Assembly: GCA_002440805.1 (NCBI GenBank)
Contig: DJVD01000305.1
Location: 6,551-12,531 of the forward strand
Origin: Chloroflexi bacterium UBA6265
Lineage (GTDB): Bacteria > Chloroflexota > Chloroflexia > Thermomicrobiales > UBA6265
Direction: 5' to 3'
Length of the DNA: 5,981 nt
The position numbers and the translations under genes are program-made. Positions 1 to 5,981 of the stretch are shown here, piece after piece. The notes below the pieces were generated by a model. The model ran no database searches. It had not been told where the DNA came from and worked only from the letters and a program-made list of their open reading frames with translations. Positions within the stretch are counted from its first letter, which is position 1. Every line of letters begins with the position of its first letter.

Positions 1-628
1 CCTGATGGCGGCCGATATCCTGCTCTACGATTCCGATCTCGTGCCGGTTGGTGACGACCAGCGCCAGCATGTCGAGCTCACCCGCGACATCGCTACCCGC
101 TTCAACGCCCGCTTTGGCGAGACGTTCGTTGTGCCCAGGGCGGATATCAAGGAAGTCGGCGCCCGCATTATGGCGCTCGACGATCCGACGAAGAAGATGA
201 GCAAGAGCAGCACGAATGAGAACAGCTACATTGCGCTTAGCGATACGCCAGACGTGATCAAGCGCAAAATCAAGCGAGCGGTGACGGATTCCGACGCGCG
301 AGTGGCGGCATCTCCTGAGAAACCAGGCGTCAGCAACCTGATGGGCATTTACAGCATCCTCAGTGATATGTCGCTGGCCCAGGTGGAGCAGCACTTCGAA
401 GGCAAGGGCTATGGCCCATTCAAAGCCGAACTCACCGACCTGCTTGTCGAATCGCTACGGCCCATCCAGGAAAAACTGGCTGACTATCGCGGCAATCCGG
501 ACGAGGTTGCGCGCCTGCTGGAACTGGGGGCCGACAAGGCGCGCGTGCGAGCGGCCGCGAAGATGGACGACGTGAATCGCAAAACCGGTGTCGGCGGGAA
601 ACTACAGAAGGCCATGGTCGCCAGGTAA
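1..628 (+). CDS. trpS: Tryptophanyl-tRNA synthetase, C-terminal part (5' end outside window)
   Basis: Class I aminoacyl-tRNA synthetase that activates tryptophan with ATP and loads it onto tRNA-Trp in the cytoplasm. The frame is open from base 2, beginning L-M-A-A-D-I-L-L-Y, which is the internal 'MAADILLY' motif of TrpS, so the ATG at 5 is not the real start. The motif 'VPVGDDQRQHVELTRDIA' follows, as expected for TrpS. The KMSKS loop that binds ATP is exact (bases 194-208), preceded by 'LDDPTKK'. The helical C-terminal region that reads the anticodon ends at a TAA at 626-628. About 208 residues are present. The family is usually about 330 residues, so the HIGH motif and the first Rossmann half lie to the left of the window. 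The gene is convergent with the reductase downstream, with a hairpin between them. The family assignment is secure. Confidence 0.97.
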   Translation, partial: LMAADILLYDSDLVPVGDDQRQHVELTRDIATRFNARFGETFVVPRADIKEVGARIMALDDPTKKMSKSSTNENSYIALSDTPDVIKRKIKRAVTDSDARVAASPEKPGVSNLMGIYSILSDMSLAQVEQHFEGKGYGPFKAELTDLLVESLRPIQEKLADYRGNPDEVARLLELGADKARVRAAAKMDDVNRKTGVGGKLQKAMVAR

Positions 629-645
629 CAATTGTCCCTGCAAGC

Positions 646-673
646 AATGAGCCCGCCGTGTGGCGGGCTCGTT
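646..673. terminator. GC-rich hairpin between convergent trpS and reductase genes, probable bidirectional terminator
   Basis: Bases 646-657 pair with 662-673 to form a 12-bp stem with one G-T wobble and a GTGT loop. The core is GAGCCCGCC against GGCGGGCTC. It starts 17 bases after the trpS stop and ends 9 bases before the reductase stop, so it could serve both genes. Neither side carries a clear T-run, so it is not a textbook intrinsic terminator. Position and stem strength are the evidence; termination itself is inferred. Confidence 0.6.
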
Positions 674-682
674 GCGTTGATG

Positions 683-1762
683 CTATCGAACGTTGCTAAT
701 GACCGAAGCGCTCTCATCGGCGGCCTTCTGGCGTTTCTCCATGATGGTGGTGCTGTGACCACCATCGAGGCGCGCAGCCGGGTTGATATGGACGAGGGCG
801 TGGTTGACGGCCGACACCGCTTCACCGGCTCCGGTAGCAATGAGTTTGAATTTGGCTGGATAGGTGGCAATGTCGCCAGCCGCGAAAATGCCAGGAATAC
901 TGGTTTGCATTGTCTGGATGTCGACAACGATGGAATTCCGTTGCAGTTCGAATCCCCAGCTGCGCAGTGGACCCGGATCGGCCTTAAAACCGATGGCGCA
1001 GATCAGTTCATCCACGTCCACATCCTGGCTGGAGCCATCTTTGTGGGTGAAGGTCAGGCTGGCAATGCGGCCATGATCCCCGGCGCGCACCTGCGTCACT
1101 TCATACTCGGGATAATGCAAATCCACGCGGGATGCATGCAACTCGTCCACTGCGCTTTCGTGCGCGCGGAACTTGCTGCGGTGGATCACTCGCACGCTTT
1201 CGGCAATCGGCTCCAGCGTCAGTGCCCAGTCGACGGCGCTATCGCCACCTCCCACAATGACGACCTTCTTGTCGCGGAAGTCCTCGATGTGTTTGGCGAA
1301 GTAATGAACACCCTTGCCTTCCAGTAGTTCCACACCCGGTGCGGCCAGCCGGGTCGGCTCAAACGCGCCCACGCCAGCCGCGATGATGATGGCGCGACTC
1401 CGGCGAATGCCCTTGCTTGTTTGCAGTGCAAACGTACCGTCTTCCAGTTGGAAGAGTTGCTGTACCTGCTCGCTAAGGCGGATGGTGGGATCAGATTTCA
1501 TCGCCTGTTCGAGGCATGCGGCGGCAAAATCCTTGGCCAGCACTCGCGGGTAGCCAATAACATCGTAGATGTACTTTTCAGGGTACATCGCCGTGCACTG
1601 GCCACCGGCTTCTTCGAGCGAATCGATTATCTGCACGCTCATACCGCGAAGACCAGCGTAGAACGTGGCAAACAGGCCCGTAGGGCCGGCTCCGATTATA
1701 TTGAGATCGAACACCGGCTCGTCAAGAAACTCCGGTGAGGTGAGAAAATCGTGATCGGTCAC
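683..1762 (-). CDS. Ferredoxin/flavodoxin-NADP reductase, type 2 (thioredoxin-reductase-like, YumC family)
   Basis: FAD flavoprotein of 359 residues that moves electrons between NADPH and ferredoxin or flavodoxin in the cytoplasm. An FAD-binding Rossmann motif 'IIGAGPTG' lies at residues 22-29. The family signature 'YPEKYIYDV' is at about 60-68, and a second, NADPH-binding Rossmann motif 'VIVGGGDSA' is at about 168-176. Basic residues in 'VIHRSKFRAHE' (about 192-202) fit a 2'-phosphate site, and the C-terminal FAD motif 'GDIATYPAKFKLIATGAGEA' is at about 296-315. The CxxC redox pair of true thioredoxin reductases is absent, which argues for FNR. The GTG at 1762 was chosen because AGGAGA sits 10 bases upstream and the length fits the family (about 330-350). 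The frame stays open back to 2029, but that part has no family similarity and overlaps the kinase start. The stop is TAG at 683-685. No ferredoxin gene is adjacent, so the partner is unknown. Confidence 0.93.
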   Translation of the reverse strand: MTDHDFLTSPEFLDEPVFDLNIIGAGPTGLFATFYAGLRGMSVQIIDSLEEAGGQCTAMYPEKYIYDVIGYPRVLAKDFAAACLEQAMKSDPTIRLSEQVQQLFQLEDGTFALQTSKGIRRSRAIIIAAGVGAFEPTRLAAPGVELLEGKGVHYFAKHIEDFRDKKVVIVGGGDSAVDWALTLEPIAESVRVIHRSKFRAHESAVDELHASRVDLHYPEYEVTQVRAGDHGRIASLTFTHKDGSSQDVDVDELICAIGFKADPGPLRSWGFELQRNSIVVDIQTMQTSIPGIFAAGDIATYPAKFKLIATGAGEAVSAVNHALVHINPAARLDGGHSTTIMEKRQKAADESASVISNVR

Positions 1763-1772
1763 AGATACTGAT

Positions 1773-1778
1773 TCTCCT
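1773..1778 (-). promoter_or_regulatory. Ribosome binding site of the reductase gene
   Basis: On the minus strand AGGAGA lies 10 bases upstream of the GTG at 1762. It decides the start, because the open frame extends 267 bases further upstream without a stop and without an equally good start signal. Confidence 0.65.
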
Positions 1779-1802
1779 GAATGGGACTGAGCGGCGACAA
1801 CC

Positions 1803-1830
1803 TTGTCTCTCTTGCAGCTTAGGATACTAT
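1803..1830 (+). promoter_or_regulatory. Weak candidate sigma-70-type promoter for the sensor kinase
   Basis: TTGTCT (1803-1808) and TACTAT (1825-1830) are separated by 16 bases. Each matches 4 of 6 positions of the -35 and -10 consensus. It lies in the divergent intergenic region and would give a leader of roughly 90 bases before the GTG at 1928. The same AT-rich core reads TAGTAT on the minus strand and could serve the reductase gene, but no good -35 was found there. Such matches occur by chance. Confidence 0.25.
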
Positions 1831-1863
1831 CCGATTGAACCAGACGAAACATTCGCCATCGCT

Positions 1864-1873
1864 TGGTCGACCA
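1864..1873. repeat. Perfect 10-bp palindrome in the divergent intergenic region
   Basis: TGGTCGACCA is a perfect palindrome midway between the divergent reductase and kinase genes. It is a possible operator half or protein site. A 10-bp palindrome is short enough to occur by chance, and no second copy was seen nearby. Confidence 0.25.
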
Positions 1874-1917
1874 GTGATTCTGGGCGTTGCGCACAACCGT
1901 TAATGCCGTCGATAGGC

Positions 1918-1923
1918 AGGGAG
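1918..1923 (+). promoter_or_regulatory. Ribosome binding site of the sensor kinase gene
   Basis: AGGGAG ends 4 bases before the GTG at 1928. The spacing is a little short, but it is the best signal for any start here. The ATG at 1967 (residue 14) has no purine-rich tract ahead of it. Confidence 0.5.
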
Positions 1924-1927
1924 TCCA

Positions 1928-4093
1928 GTGGGCGACAACCGTATTAAACAGTGGGCACAAGCCCGCATGACACCTGAAACCTGGAATCGCATTGTCGGGA
2001 TATTCGCTGCCGGCGGTCGCGGCGTGCAACGTTCGGCCCGCGAACTGCGCATGTGGGCCAGTATTGGCAGTGATACGGTCACATCGTTCCGGAATGCGCG
2101 CGTTGATCCGTGGCGCCTGGTGTTCGCGATCGTGGTCGTGCTGGTGCCGATGCTGGCGCTCAACCTGATGCCTTTCGCCATTCCTTTAGCCGTCCTGGTA
2201 GCTATCCTCCTGGCCCTCATTCTGCTCAGCACCTATGCCGCCGATTGGGTAGGAGGACTCACCTCCACCATCACCGGCTTGGCTTCGCTGGACGTGTTCT
2301 TTATCGGCCGGCAGGGAATCTTCGATTCGTGGGACGTCACCACCGACCTCTGGATTATCGTCATCTATCTCCTCGCCGCGGCCGCATTGATCACGATGAT
2401 GGAGCACCTCAAGCACGAATTGGCTATCGCCAAGATCGAGGCATCGGCACTACGTGCGGCGAACACCGCATTCTATTCGGTAGAGATTGCGGCCGCGCAG
2501 CGACCGGCGGGCGACAGCGCCGCATTCGTGGAGGTGCTGCAAAGCATCCTTACGGCCATGGTGCGTGTCAACCGAGCAAGTGCCGGCGCCATTTACCTGA
2601 TGGATACCCCAAACCAATCGCTCGTGCAGGCGGCAACCTATGGCGGCGAAGAGGGCATGGAGCCACTGCCGGGCGATGATCCGAGCCGCATTGTCCCCAT
2701 CGATTACGGGCTGGTTGGCCGAGTGGCTGCCGAGCGGCGACCGGTGGTGATCAGCGATATTACAGAGCGCGACAATGTTCCCGACGTGCTCTCCACCAAT
2801 CCGCATGTGCGATCAGTGGTGGGTGTGCCGATTTTCGATGGCCAGAACGCGCTCGCCGGTGTGGCGTGGGTAGGCTTGTACGTGCCGTACAAATTCACCC
2901 AAACCTCGCAGGCGCGGCTGCAAGCCCTGGCCTATCGCACCGTTGCATTTATGGAATCGGCGCGATTGGCCGATTTCCAGGTGGAAGAACTGGGACGGGT
3001 GCAAGATAGCCACCGTCGACTGCAAGCGGTAATTCAGACCATGCCCGAGGCAGTGATGGTGATTCGGCCTCCTCACGGCCAAATTGTCACCAGCAACGCA
3101 GCGGCGCAAAAACTGTTCGGGCTGAACAAACCGGGTGCCCAACTTGGTGTGCGACGCATCGACCAACTTCGCATCACCCCCGATCCACCGGACCTGGATA
3201 TCGAACTGCCGATGGTCCAGGCCATGCTGGATGGTTCCACCGTTACCAGCGTGGAGCTGATTGTGACGACCCCGGATGGACGACTCGTGCCTGTGGTGGC
3301 CAGCGCCGCGCCGCTGATTACCGAGGATAACGAAATCGATGCGGTGGTCGGCGTGTTCCAGGATGTTTCACCGCTGAAAGAAGCCGAGCGATTGAGAGAC
3401 GAGTTCGTTTCCGTGGTCTCCCACGAACTTCGCTCGCCGCTCACGCCGATTCGCGGGTTTGCCCAGGTGATCTCGCGGGATCTTACCCGCGAAGGTGGCC
3501 ACGAGCAACACATCAAGTGGTTGAAAACGCTGGAACTGCACACCGATCGCCTCACCCGGCTGGTAGACGATCTCCTCGATGTCTCGCGCATGCGGGCAGG
3601 TCGGCTGAGCGTGCTTCATGAACATGTCGACGTTGTGGAAATCGCCACGGCAGTGGTAGAAGGCAAACGCGCCAGCCAGTCCACCCATCAGGTGGTACTC
3701 ACAACCGATCAGCCGACGTTGCCGGCATTGCTCGATCGGGACCGCATGATGCAGGTTTTGGACAACCTGGTGGGCAATGCCATCAAGTACACGGTCGGCG
3801 GCACGGTTACCGTGCATGTGGCAGCTGACGACGAGCATGTCTTTATCGATATCAGCGATGAAGGTGCGGGAATTCCTGAGGAAGCGCGGGAAGCCCTGTT
3901 CACCGCGTTCTATCGCACGCGCGATGCAAACGAGAGTGCGGTACCTGGGTTGGGGTTGGGCCTCTATATCGTCCGGGAATTGGTGCAGGCGCACGACGGC
4001 AGCATTCGCATTACGGATGCTCCCGGGGGCGGCGCGCAGTTCAGCATTGAGCTGCCGCGCAAACCTGTTGAAGACGAACTGGCATCTGCCTGA
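1928..4093 (+). CDS. Membrane sensor histidine kinase (DUF4118-like membrane domain, GAF, PAS, HisKA, HATPase_c)
   Basis: Two-component sensor kinase of 721 residues, started at GTG 1928 on the basis of AGGGAG just upstream. After a basic cytoplasmic lead of about 60 residues come hydrophobic segments at about 64-80, 82-101, 109-126 and 141-158. Their pattern, including 'GLTSTITGLASLDVFFIGRQG', resembles the four-helix DUF4118 domain of KdpD. A GAF-like domain follows (about 195-345), then a PAS-like domain (about 363-485). HisKA carries the phosphoacceptor His499 in 'VVSHELRSPL'. The ATPase domain has the N box 'LDNLVGNAIKYT' (611-622), G1 'DEGAGIP' (644-650), an F box around 658-663 and G2 'GLGLGL' (674-679), so all catalytic motifs are intact. 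The KdpD-specific N-terminal kinase-like and Usp domains are missing, so it is not KdpD. No response regulator is adjacent, and the stimulus and partner cannot be read from the sequence. It is divergent from the reductase. Confidence 0.92.
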   Translation: MGDNRIKQWAQARMTPETWNRIVGIFAAGGRGVQRSARELRMWASIGSDTVTSFRNARVDPWRLVFAIVVVLVPMLALNLMPFAIPLAVLVAILLALILLSTYAADWVGGLTSTITGLASLDVFFIGRQGIFDSWDVTTDLWIIVIYLLAAAALITMMEHLKHELAIAKIEASALRAANTAFYSVEIAAAQRPAGDSAAFVEVLQSILTAMVRVNRASAGAIYLMDTPNQSLVQAATYGGEEGMEPLPGDDPSRIVPIDYGLVGRVAAERRPVVISDITERDNVPDVLSTNPHVRSVVGVPIFDGQNALAGVAWVGLYVPYKFTQTSQARLQALAYRTVAFMESARLADFQVEELGRVQDSHRRLQAVIQTMPEAVMVIRPPHGQIVTSNAAAQKLFGLNKPGAQLGVRRIDQLRITPDPPDLDIELPMVQAMLDGSTVTSVELIVTTPDGRLVPVVASAAPLITEDNEIDAVVGVFQDVSPLKEAERLRDEFVSVVSHELRSPLTPIRGFAQVISRDLTREGGHEQHIKWLKTLELHTDRLTRLVDDLLDVSRMRAGRLSVLHEHVDVVEIATAVVEGKRASQSTHQVVLTTDQPTLPALLDRDRMMQVLDNLVGNAIKYTVGGTVTVHVAADDEHVFIDISDEGAGIPEEAREALFTAFYRTRDANESAVPGLGLGLYIVRELVQAHDGSIRITDAPGGGAQFSIELPRKPVEDELASA

Positions 4094-4096
4094 CAG

Positions 4097-4993
4097 CTAC
4101 GGCGGGCCACCTGTACCGTCGCCAGCCAGAATCGGAGGATTGGCGCCATCTGTGCCATCACTCGGTTCGGCGTTCAGGACACCGGTAAACCAGGCCCCTG
4201 ACGTCCCATCGGAGGATCCAGTCGGGGTGGGCGTGGGTTCGTTGGCATCGCCAATCGTCGAATTGTTGCTCTCGGATACCTCCGCATCTGTAGCGTTAGT
4301 TCCCGTCGACGTCCCGCCGGATGTCGATGTTTGCGATGACGACTGAGTGGTGGATTGCGTCGAGGTTTCATCGCCCGAAGTCTGGGTGTTACCGCCTGTG
4401 TTTGCGGGGGGCGCTTCCTCCACCACCGGTGGTTCGGTCGGTGCTGGTGCCGGCTCTGAGGCATAGAGAGCAACTGAACTGTTCGCCAACGACAGCGAAT
4501 CGGAATCGAGGCCGTTGCCCATGATGGTGTAAAGCACGCCATCCGCAATCCACATGACCTTATCGTAGATGGGCGTAGTGGATCCTTCGGGAATACCGAT
4601 GTCCTGGATCGCCGGCCAGCCCTGCACGCTGACGTTGACACTTAGCTCTACATTCAGGTTCGCTTCTGATCCGCCGGGGAAACCTCCACCAGCTACCCCT
4701 TTGATAAACAGGAACGACGATCCCGAATAGAAGTAGATGCTGTAACTTCCGCCGCCCGCATACATCTCGGGAGAGGTTCCACTTACAGGGCCGGGAATCC
4801 AGCTGGGAACCATCACCGGGATGCCGGATGATGTCAGATAGTTAACTGATTCAGTGCTGAGCCAGCTGACGCCTTGCGCGGACGCATCTTCCCGTTGGAT
4901 GGATGTACCGACCATGGAAACGATCATTGCGAGAGCGAGGGTAACGGTGGCAATAACAGCGGATCGCGAGGCACGAATCCTGGTGAACCTCAT
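4097..4993 (-). CDS. Secreted or surface protein with DUF4367-like domain and Ser/Thr/Gly/Pro-rich tail, function unknown
   Basis: A 298-residue exported protein. The ATG at 4993 is chosen over the one at 5032 because a perfect AGGAGG lies 9 bases upstream and the protein then begins directly with a signal peptide. That peptide has a basic n-region (MRFTRIRASR), a hydrophobic core at about 11-30 and an Ala-Ser-Ala site at 37-39. Residues about 45-178 form the only ordered part. Its end, 'YDKVMWIADGVLYTIMGNGLDSDSLSLANS', resembles the DUF4367 pattern of a Trp-containing strand, a Gly turn and a final 'Leu-Ala-xx-Ser' helix. This match is from memory and tentative. Residues about 180-298 are low complexity, rich in Ser, Thr, Pro, Gly and Glu, with no C-terminal LPxTG, no final hydrophobic anchor and no lipobox Cys. 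It is therefore probably released or held non-covalently. DUF4367 proteins are often linked to sigma-factor or envelope-stress regulation, but no sigma factor is present here. Confidence 0.8.
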   Translation of the reverse strand: MRFTRIRASRSAVIATVTLALAMIVSMVGTSIQREDASAQGVSWLSTESVNYLTSSGIPVMVPSWIPGPVSGTSPEMYAGGGSYSIYFYSGSSFLFIKGVAGGGFPGGSEANLNVELSVNVSVQGWPAIQDIGIPEGSTTPIYDKVMWIADGVLYTIMGNGLDSDSLSLANSSVALYASEPAPAPTEPPVVEEAPPANTGGNTQTSGDETSTQSTTQSSSQTSTSGGTSTGTNATDAEVSESNNSTIGDANEPTPTPTGSSDGTSGAWFTGVLNAEPSDGTDGANPPILAGDGTGGPP

Positions 4994-5002
4994 GCGGGGA
5001 AG

Positions 5003-5008
5003 CCTCCT
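5003..5008 (-). promoter_or_regulatory. Strong ribosome binding site of the secreted-protein gene
   Basis: AGGAGG on the minus strand lies 9 bases upstream of the ATG at 4993. It fixes the start there rather than at the in-frame ATG at 5032, which would place 13 extra basic residues ahead of the signal peptide. Confidence 0.8.
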
Positions 5009-5074
5009 GGGGAGAGTGTGAACAGAGCGCATTGCACGGCATCCGGCGGATTGCCATACCGAGTATCTCTCCTG

Positions 5075-5085
5075 TACCTAAGGTA
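5075..5085. repeat. Short inverted repeat in the divergent intergenic region
   Basis: TACCT and AGGTA flank a single central A. A second, outer pair (GTAT at 5063-5066, ATAC at 5090-5093) surrounds it. It lies about 80 bases upstream of the secreted-protein start and could be an operator. The arms are short and chance is a real alternative. No clear promoter was found for the minus-strand gene in this region. Confidence 0.2.
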
Positions 5086-5178
5086 GCCTATACGGGGAGA
5101 CCGCGTCGAAGTGTCCGTACGTTCAATTCCACCGGTTGTGCCCAAACCTCGCTTCGGACGCGGGACAGGATTCTCCTC

Positions 5179-5184
5179 TATAAT
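5179..5184 (+). promoter_or_regulatory. Candidate -10 box of the miaB promoter
   Basis: A perfect TATAAT lies 77 bases ahead of the miaB GTG, in an intergenic region where a + strand promoter is required. The -35 is poor: CGGACG at 5155-5160, 18 bases upstream, keeps only 3 consensus positions. Transcription would start near 5191, giving a leader of about 70 bases. Confidence 0.55.
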
Positions 5185-5199
5185 GAATCGTTACAAGGG

Positions 5200-5230
5200 C
5201 ACCTTGCTGGATTTCGTTTCCGGCAAGGTG
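5200..5230 (+). promoter_or_regulatory. Hairpin in the presumed miaB leader RNA
   Basis: Bases 5200-5211 pair with 5219-5230 to form a 12-bp stem (one G-U wobble) with a 7-base loop, TTTCGTT. The outer 8 bp, CACCTTGC against GCAAGGTG, are perfect. It would begin about 10 bases after the inferred transcript start and end 20 bases before the GGAGG of miaB. No T-run follows directly, so it looks more like a leader structure (stability or translation control) than a terminator. No known riboswitch class is recognised. Confidence 0.45.
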
Positions 5231-5250
5231 ACTATTGTTGTGCAATTATC

Positions 5251-5255
5251 GGAGG
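5251..5255 (+). promoter_or_regulatory. Ribosome binding site of miaB
   Basis: GGAGG lies 5 bases ahead of GTG 5261. This favours that GTG over the in-frame ATG at 5183, which overlaps the TATAAT box, and over the ATG at 5321, which has no purine-rich tract. Confidence 0.75.
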
Positions 5256-5260
5256 TTTCC

Positions 5261-5981
5261 GTGCAAACCAAAAGCGTAATTCCGTTGGTGCCACACGACC
5301 AGGCGACAAACCCGGCGCCCATGAGCAGCCACCCAATTCCGGCCAACGGTAAAAAGTTCTTCATCTGGACCATGGGTTGCCAGATGAATGAAGCCGATAG
5401 CCAGAAGATTGCGGCGATGCTGCAGGAAGTTGGTTACCGCAAAACCGATAATGAGATCGATGCCGACATCGTCATCCTCAATTCCTGCGTGGTTCGGCAG
5501 GCCGCAGAAGATAAAGTGGCAGGCCGGCTCGATTACCTGGGGCGCATCAAGAAGGAAAAGCCCAATATGCCGCTGGTGCTTACTGGCTGCATGGTGACTC
5601 GGCAACAGGAAAAGTTGAAGCTGCGCTTCCCACACGTGGATCTGTTCTTCAACCCCAGCGATTTCCACAAATTGGTGGAAGTGGTCCCGGAACTGGAACT
5701 GCTGGAAGATGACCTCGCCAGCCTCCCCCATTACTACCAGCCGCAGTTATCCGGGAACAAGGTGGGGATTGCGGCGTTTGTGCCAATCATTTACGGCTGC
5801 AACTTTGTTTGCAGCTACTGCATCGTGCCGTATCGTCGCGGCAAGGAAACCAGCCGCCCGTTCAACGACATCGTCACCGAGGTGAAGCGTTTGGTGGACG
5901 GTGGCGTTCGGGAAGTTACCCTGCTTGGCCAAACCGTGAATGCCTATGGGTATGACCTTGCTGAGAAGAGTTCGCTCTCGC
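5261..5981 (+). CDS. miaB: tRNA (N6-isopentenyl-adenosine37-C2) methylthiotransferase MiaB, N-terminal part (3' end outside window)
   Basis: Radical SAM enzyme that adds a methylthio group to C2 of isopentenyl-adenosine 37 in tRNAs reading codons that start with U. The first 240 residues are in the window. The N-terminal MTTase (UPF0004) domain has the three cysteines for the auxiliary 4Fe-4S cluster: C40 in 'TMGCQMN', C76 in 'NSCVVR' and C110 in 'TGCM'. The radical SAM domain opens with the CxxxCxxC triad C180, C184, C187 in 'GCNFVCSYCIVPYRRG', followed by 'EVTLLGQTVNAYG'. 'GCQMN' points to MiaB rather than RimO ('GCPKN') or MtaB ('GCKVN'). The rest of the SAM barrel and the C-terminal TRAM domain lie to the right of the window. 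GTG 5261 was chosen for its GGAGG and 5-base spacing. It leaves about 30 residues before the conserved domain, somewhat longer than is common. The gene is divergent from the secreted-protein gene. Confidence 0.95.
   Translation, partial: MQTKSVIPLVPHDQATNPAPMSSHPIPANGKKFFIWTMGCQMNEADSQKIAAMLQEVGYRKTDNEIDADIVILNSCVVRQAAEDKVAGRLDYLGRIKKEKPNMPLVLTGCMVTRQQEKLKLRFPHVDLFFNPSDFHKLVEVVPELELLEDDLASLPHYYQPQLSGNKVGIAAFVPIIYGCNFVCSYCIVPYRRGKETSRPFNDIVTEVKRLVDGGVREVTLLGQTVNAYGYDLAEKSSLS

Noticed and set aside
632..1327. Open frame of 231 codons on the + strand opposite the reductase
   Set aside because: It is antisense to a well-supported gene, begins on the terminator hairpin and shows no recognisable domain. 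Long antisense frames are common in G+C-rich DNA.
1763..2029. Upstream in-frame extension of the reductase (89 extra residues from ATG 2029)
   Set aside because: It has no family similarity, would overlap the first 100 bases of the divergent kinase gene, and the GTG at 1762 has an AGGAGA upstream and gives the usual family length.
3368..3994. Open frame of 208 codons on the minus strand inside the kinase gene
   Set aside because: It lies wholly opposite the HisKA/HATPase region, which is clearly coding on the + strand, and shows no domain of its own.
3777..4346. Open frame of 189 codons on the + strand spanning the kinase end and the secreted-protein gene
   Set aside because: It overlaps two supported genes in another frame, and its composition follows from them.
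4321..4480. Possible tandem repeat in the part encoding the Ser/Thr-rich tail
   Set aside because: The residues are biased, but I could not find an exact repeat unit at DNA or protein level. It is low complexity rather than an ordered repeat.
1..5981. tRNA genes, CRISPR repeats, insertion-sequence ends, phage attachment sites
   Set aside because: I looked for these on both strands and saw no cloverleaf-like gene, no regularly spaced repeats and no transposase or integrase coding sequence.

Overview
The window reads as an ordinary chromosomal stretch of a moderately high-G+C bacterium, most likely a member of the Chloroflexota (possibly near the Thermomicrobia). That placement is an inference. 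It rests on the thioredoxin-reductase-like ferredoxin-NADP reductase, the sensor kinase with a DUF4118 membrane domain, the secreted Ser/Thr/Pro-rich protein with a DUF4367-like core, the MiaB with an 'IWTMGCQMN' N-terminal motif, and frequent GTG starts. No mobile element, CRISPR array, rRNA or tRNA was seen.

Layout from left to right: the 3' part of trpS (tryptophanyl-tRNA synthetase, + strand, cut by the left edge) ends at 628. A strong GC-rich hairpin (646-673) follows, between it and a convergent type-2 ferredoxin/flavodoxin-NADP reductase gene (683-1762, - strand, GTG start). A 165-base divergent intergenic region (1763-1927) separates the reductase from a large membrane sensor histidine kinase (1928-4093, + strand, GTG start; DUF4118-like membrane region, GAF, PAS, HisKA, HATPase_c). 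The kinase ends only 3 bases from the end of a convergent gene (4097-4993, - strand) for a secreted protein with a signal peptide, a DUF4367-like domain and a long low-complexity Ser/Thr/Gly/Pro tail. A 267-base divergent intergenic region (4994-5260) follows. It holds a perfect TATAAT box and a 12-bp hairpin in the presumed leader of miaB (5261 to the right edge, + strand, GTG start, cut by the window).

The genes do not form one pathway. trpS (tRNA charging) and miaB (tRNA modification) are translation housekeeping genes, the reductase supplies or drains electrons through ferredoxin, and the kinase is an orphan with no response regulator in view. Every neighbouring pair is convergent or divergent, so each complete gene is probably its own transcription unit. 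I found no convincing new system. The points most worth a second look are the miaB leader hairpin, the secreted DUF4367-like protein, the orphan kinase, and the nearly touching 3' ends at 4093/4097.
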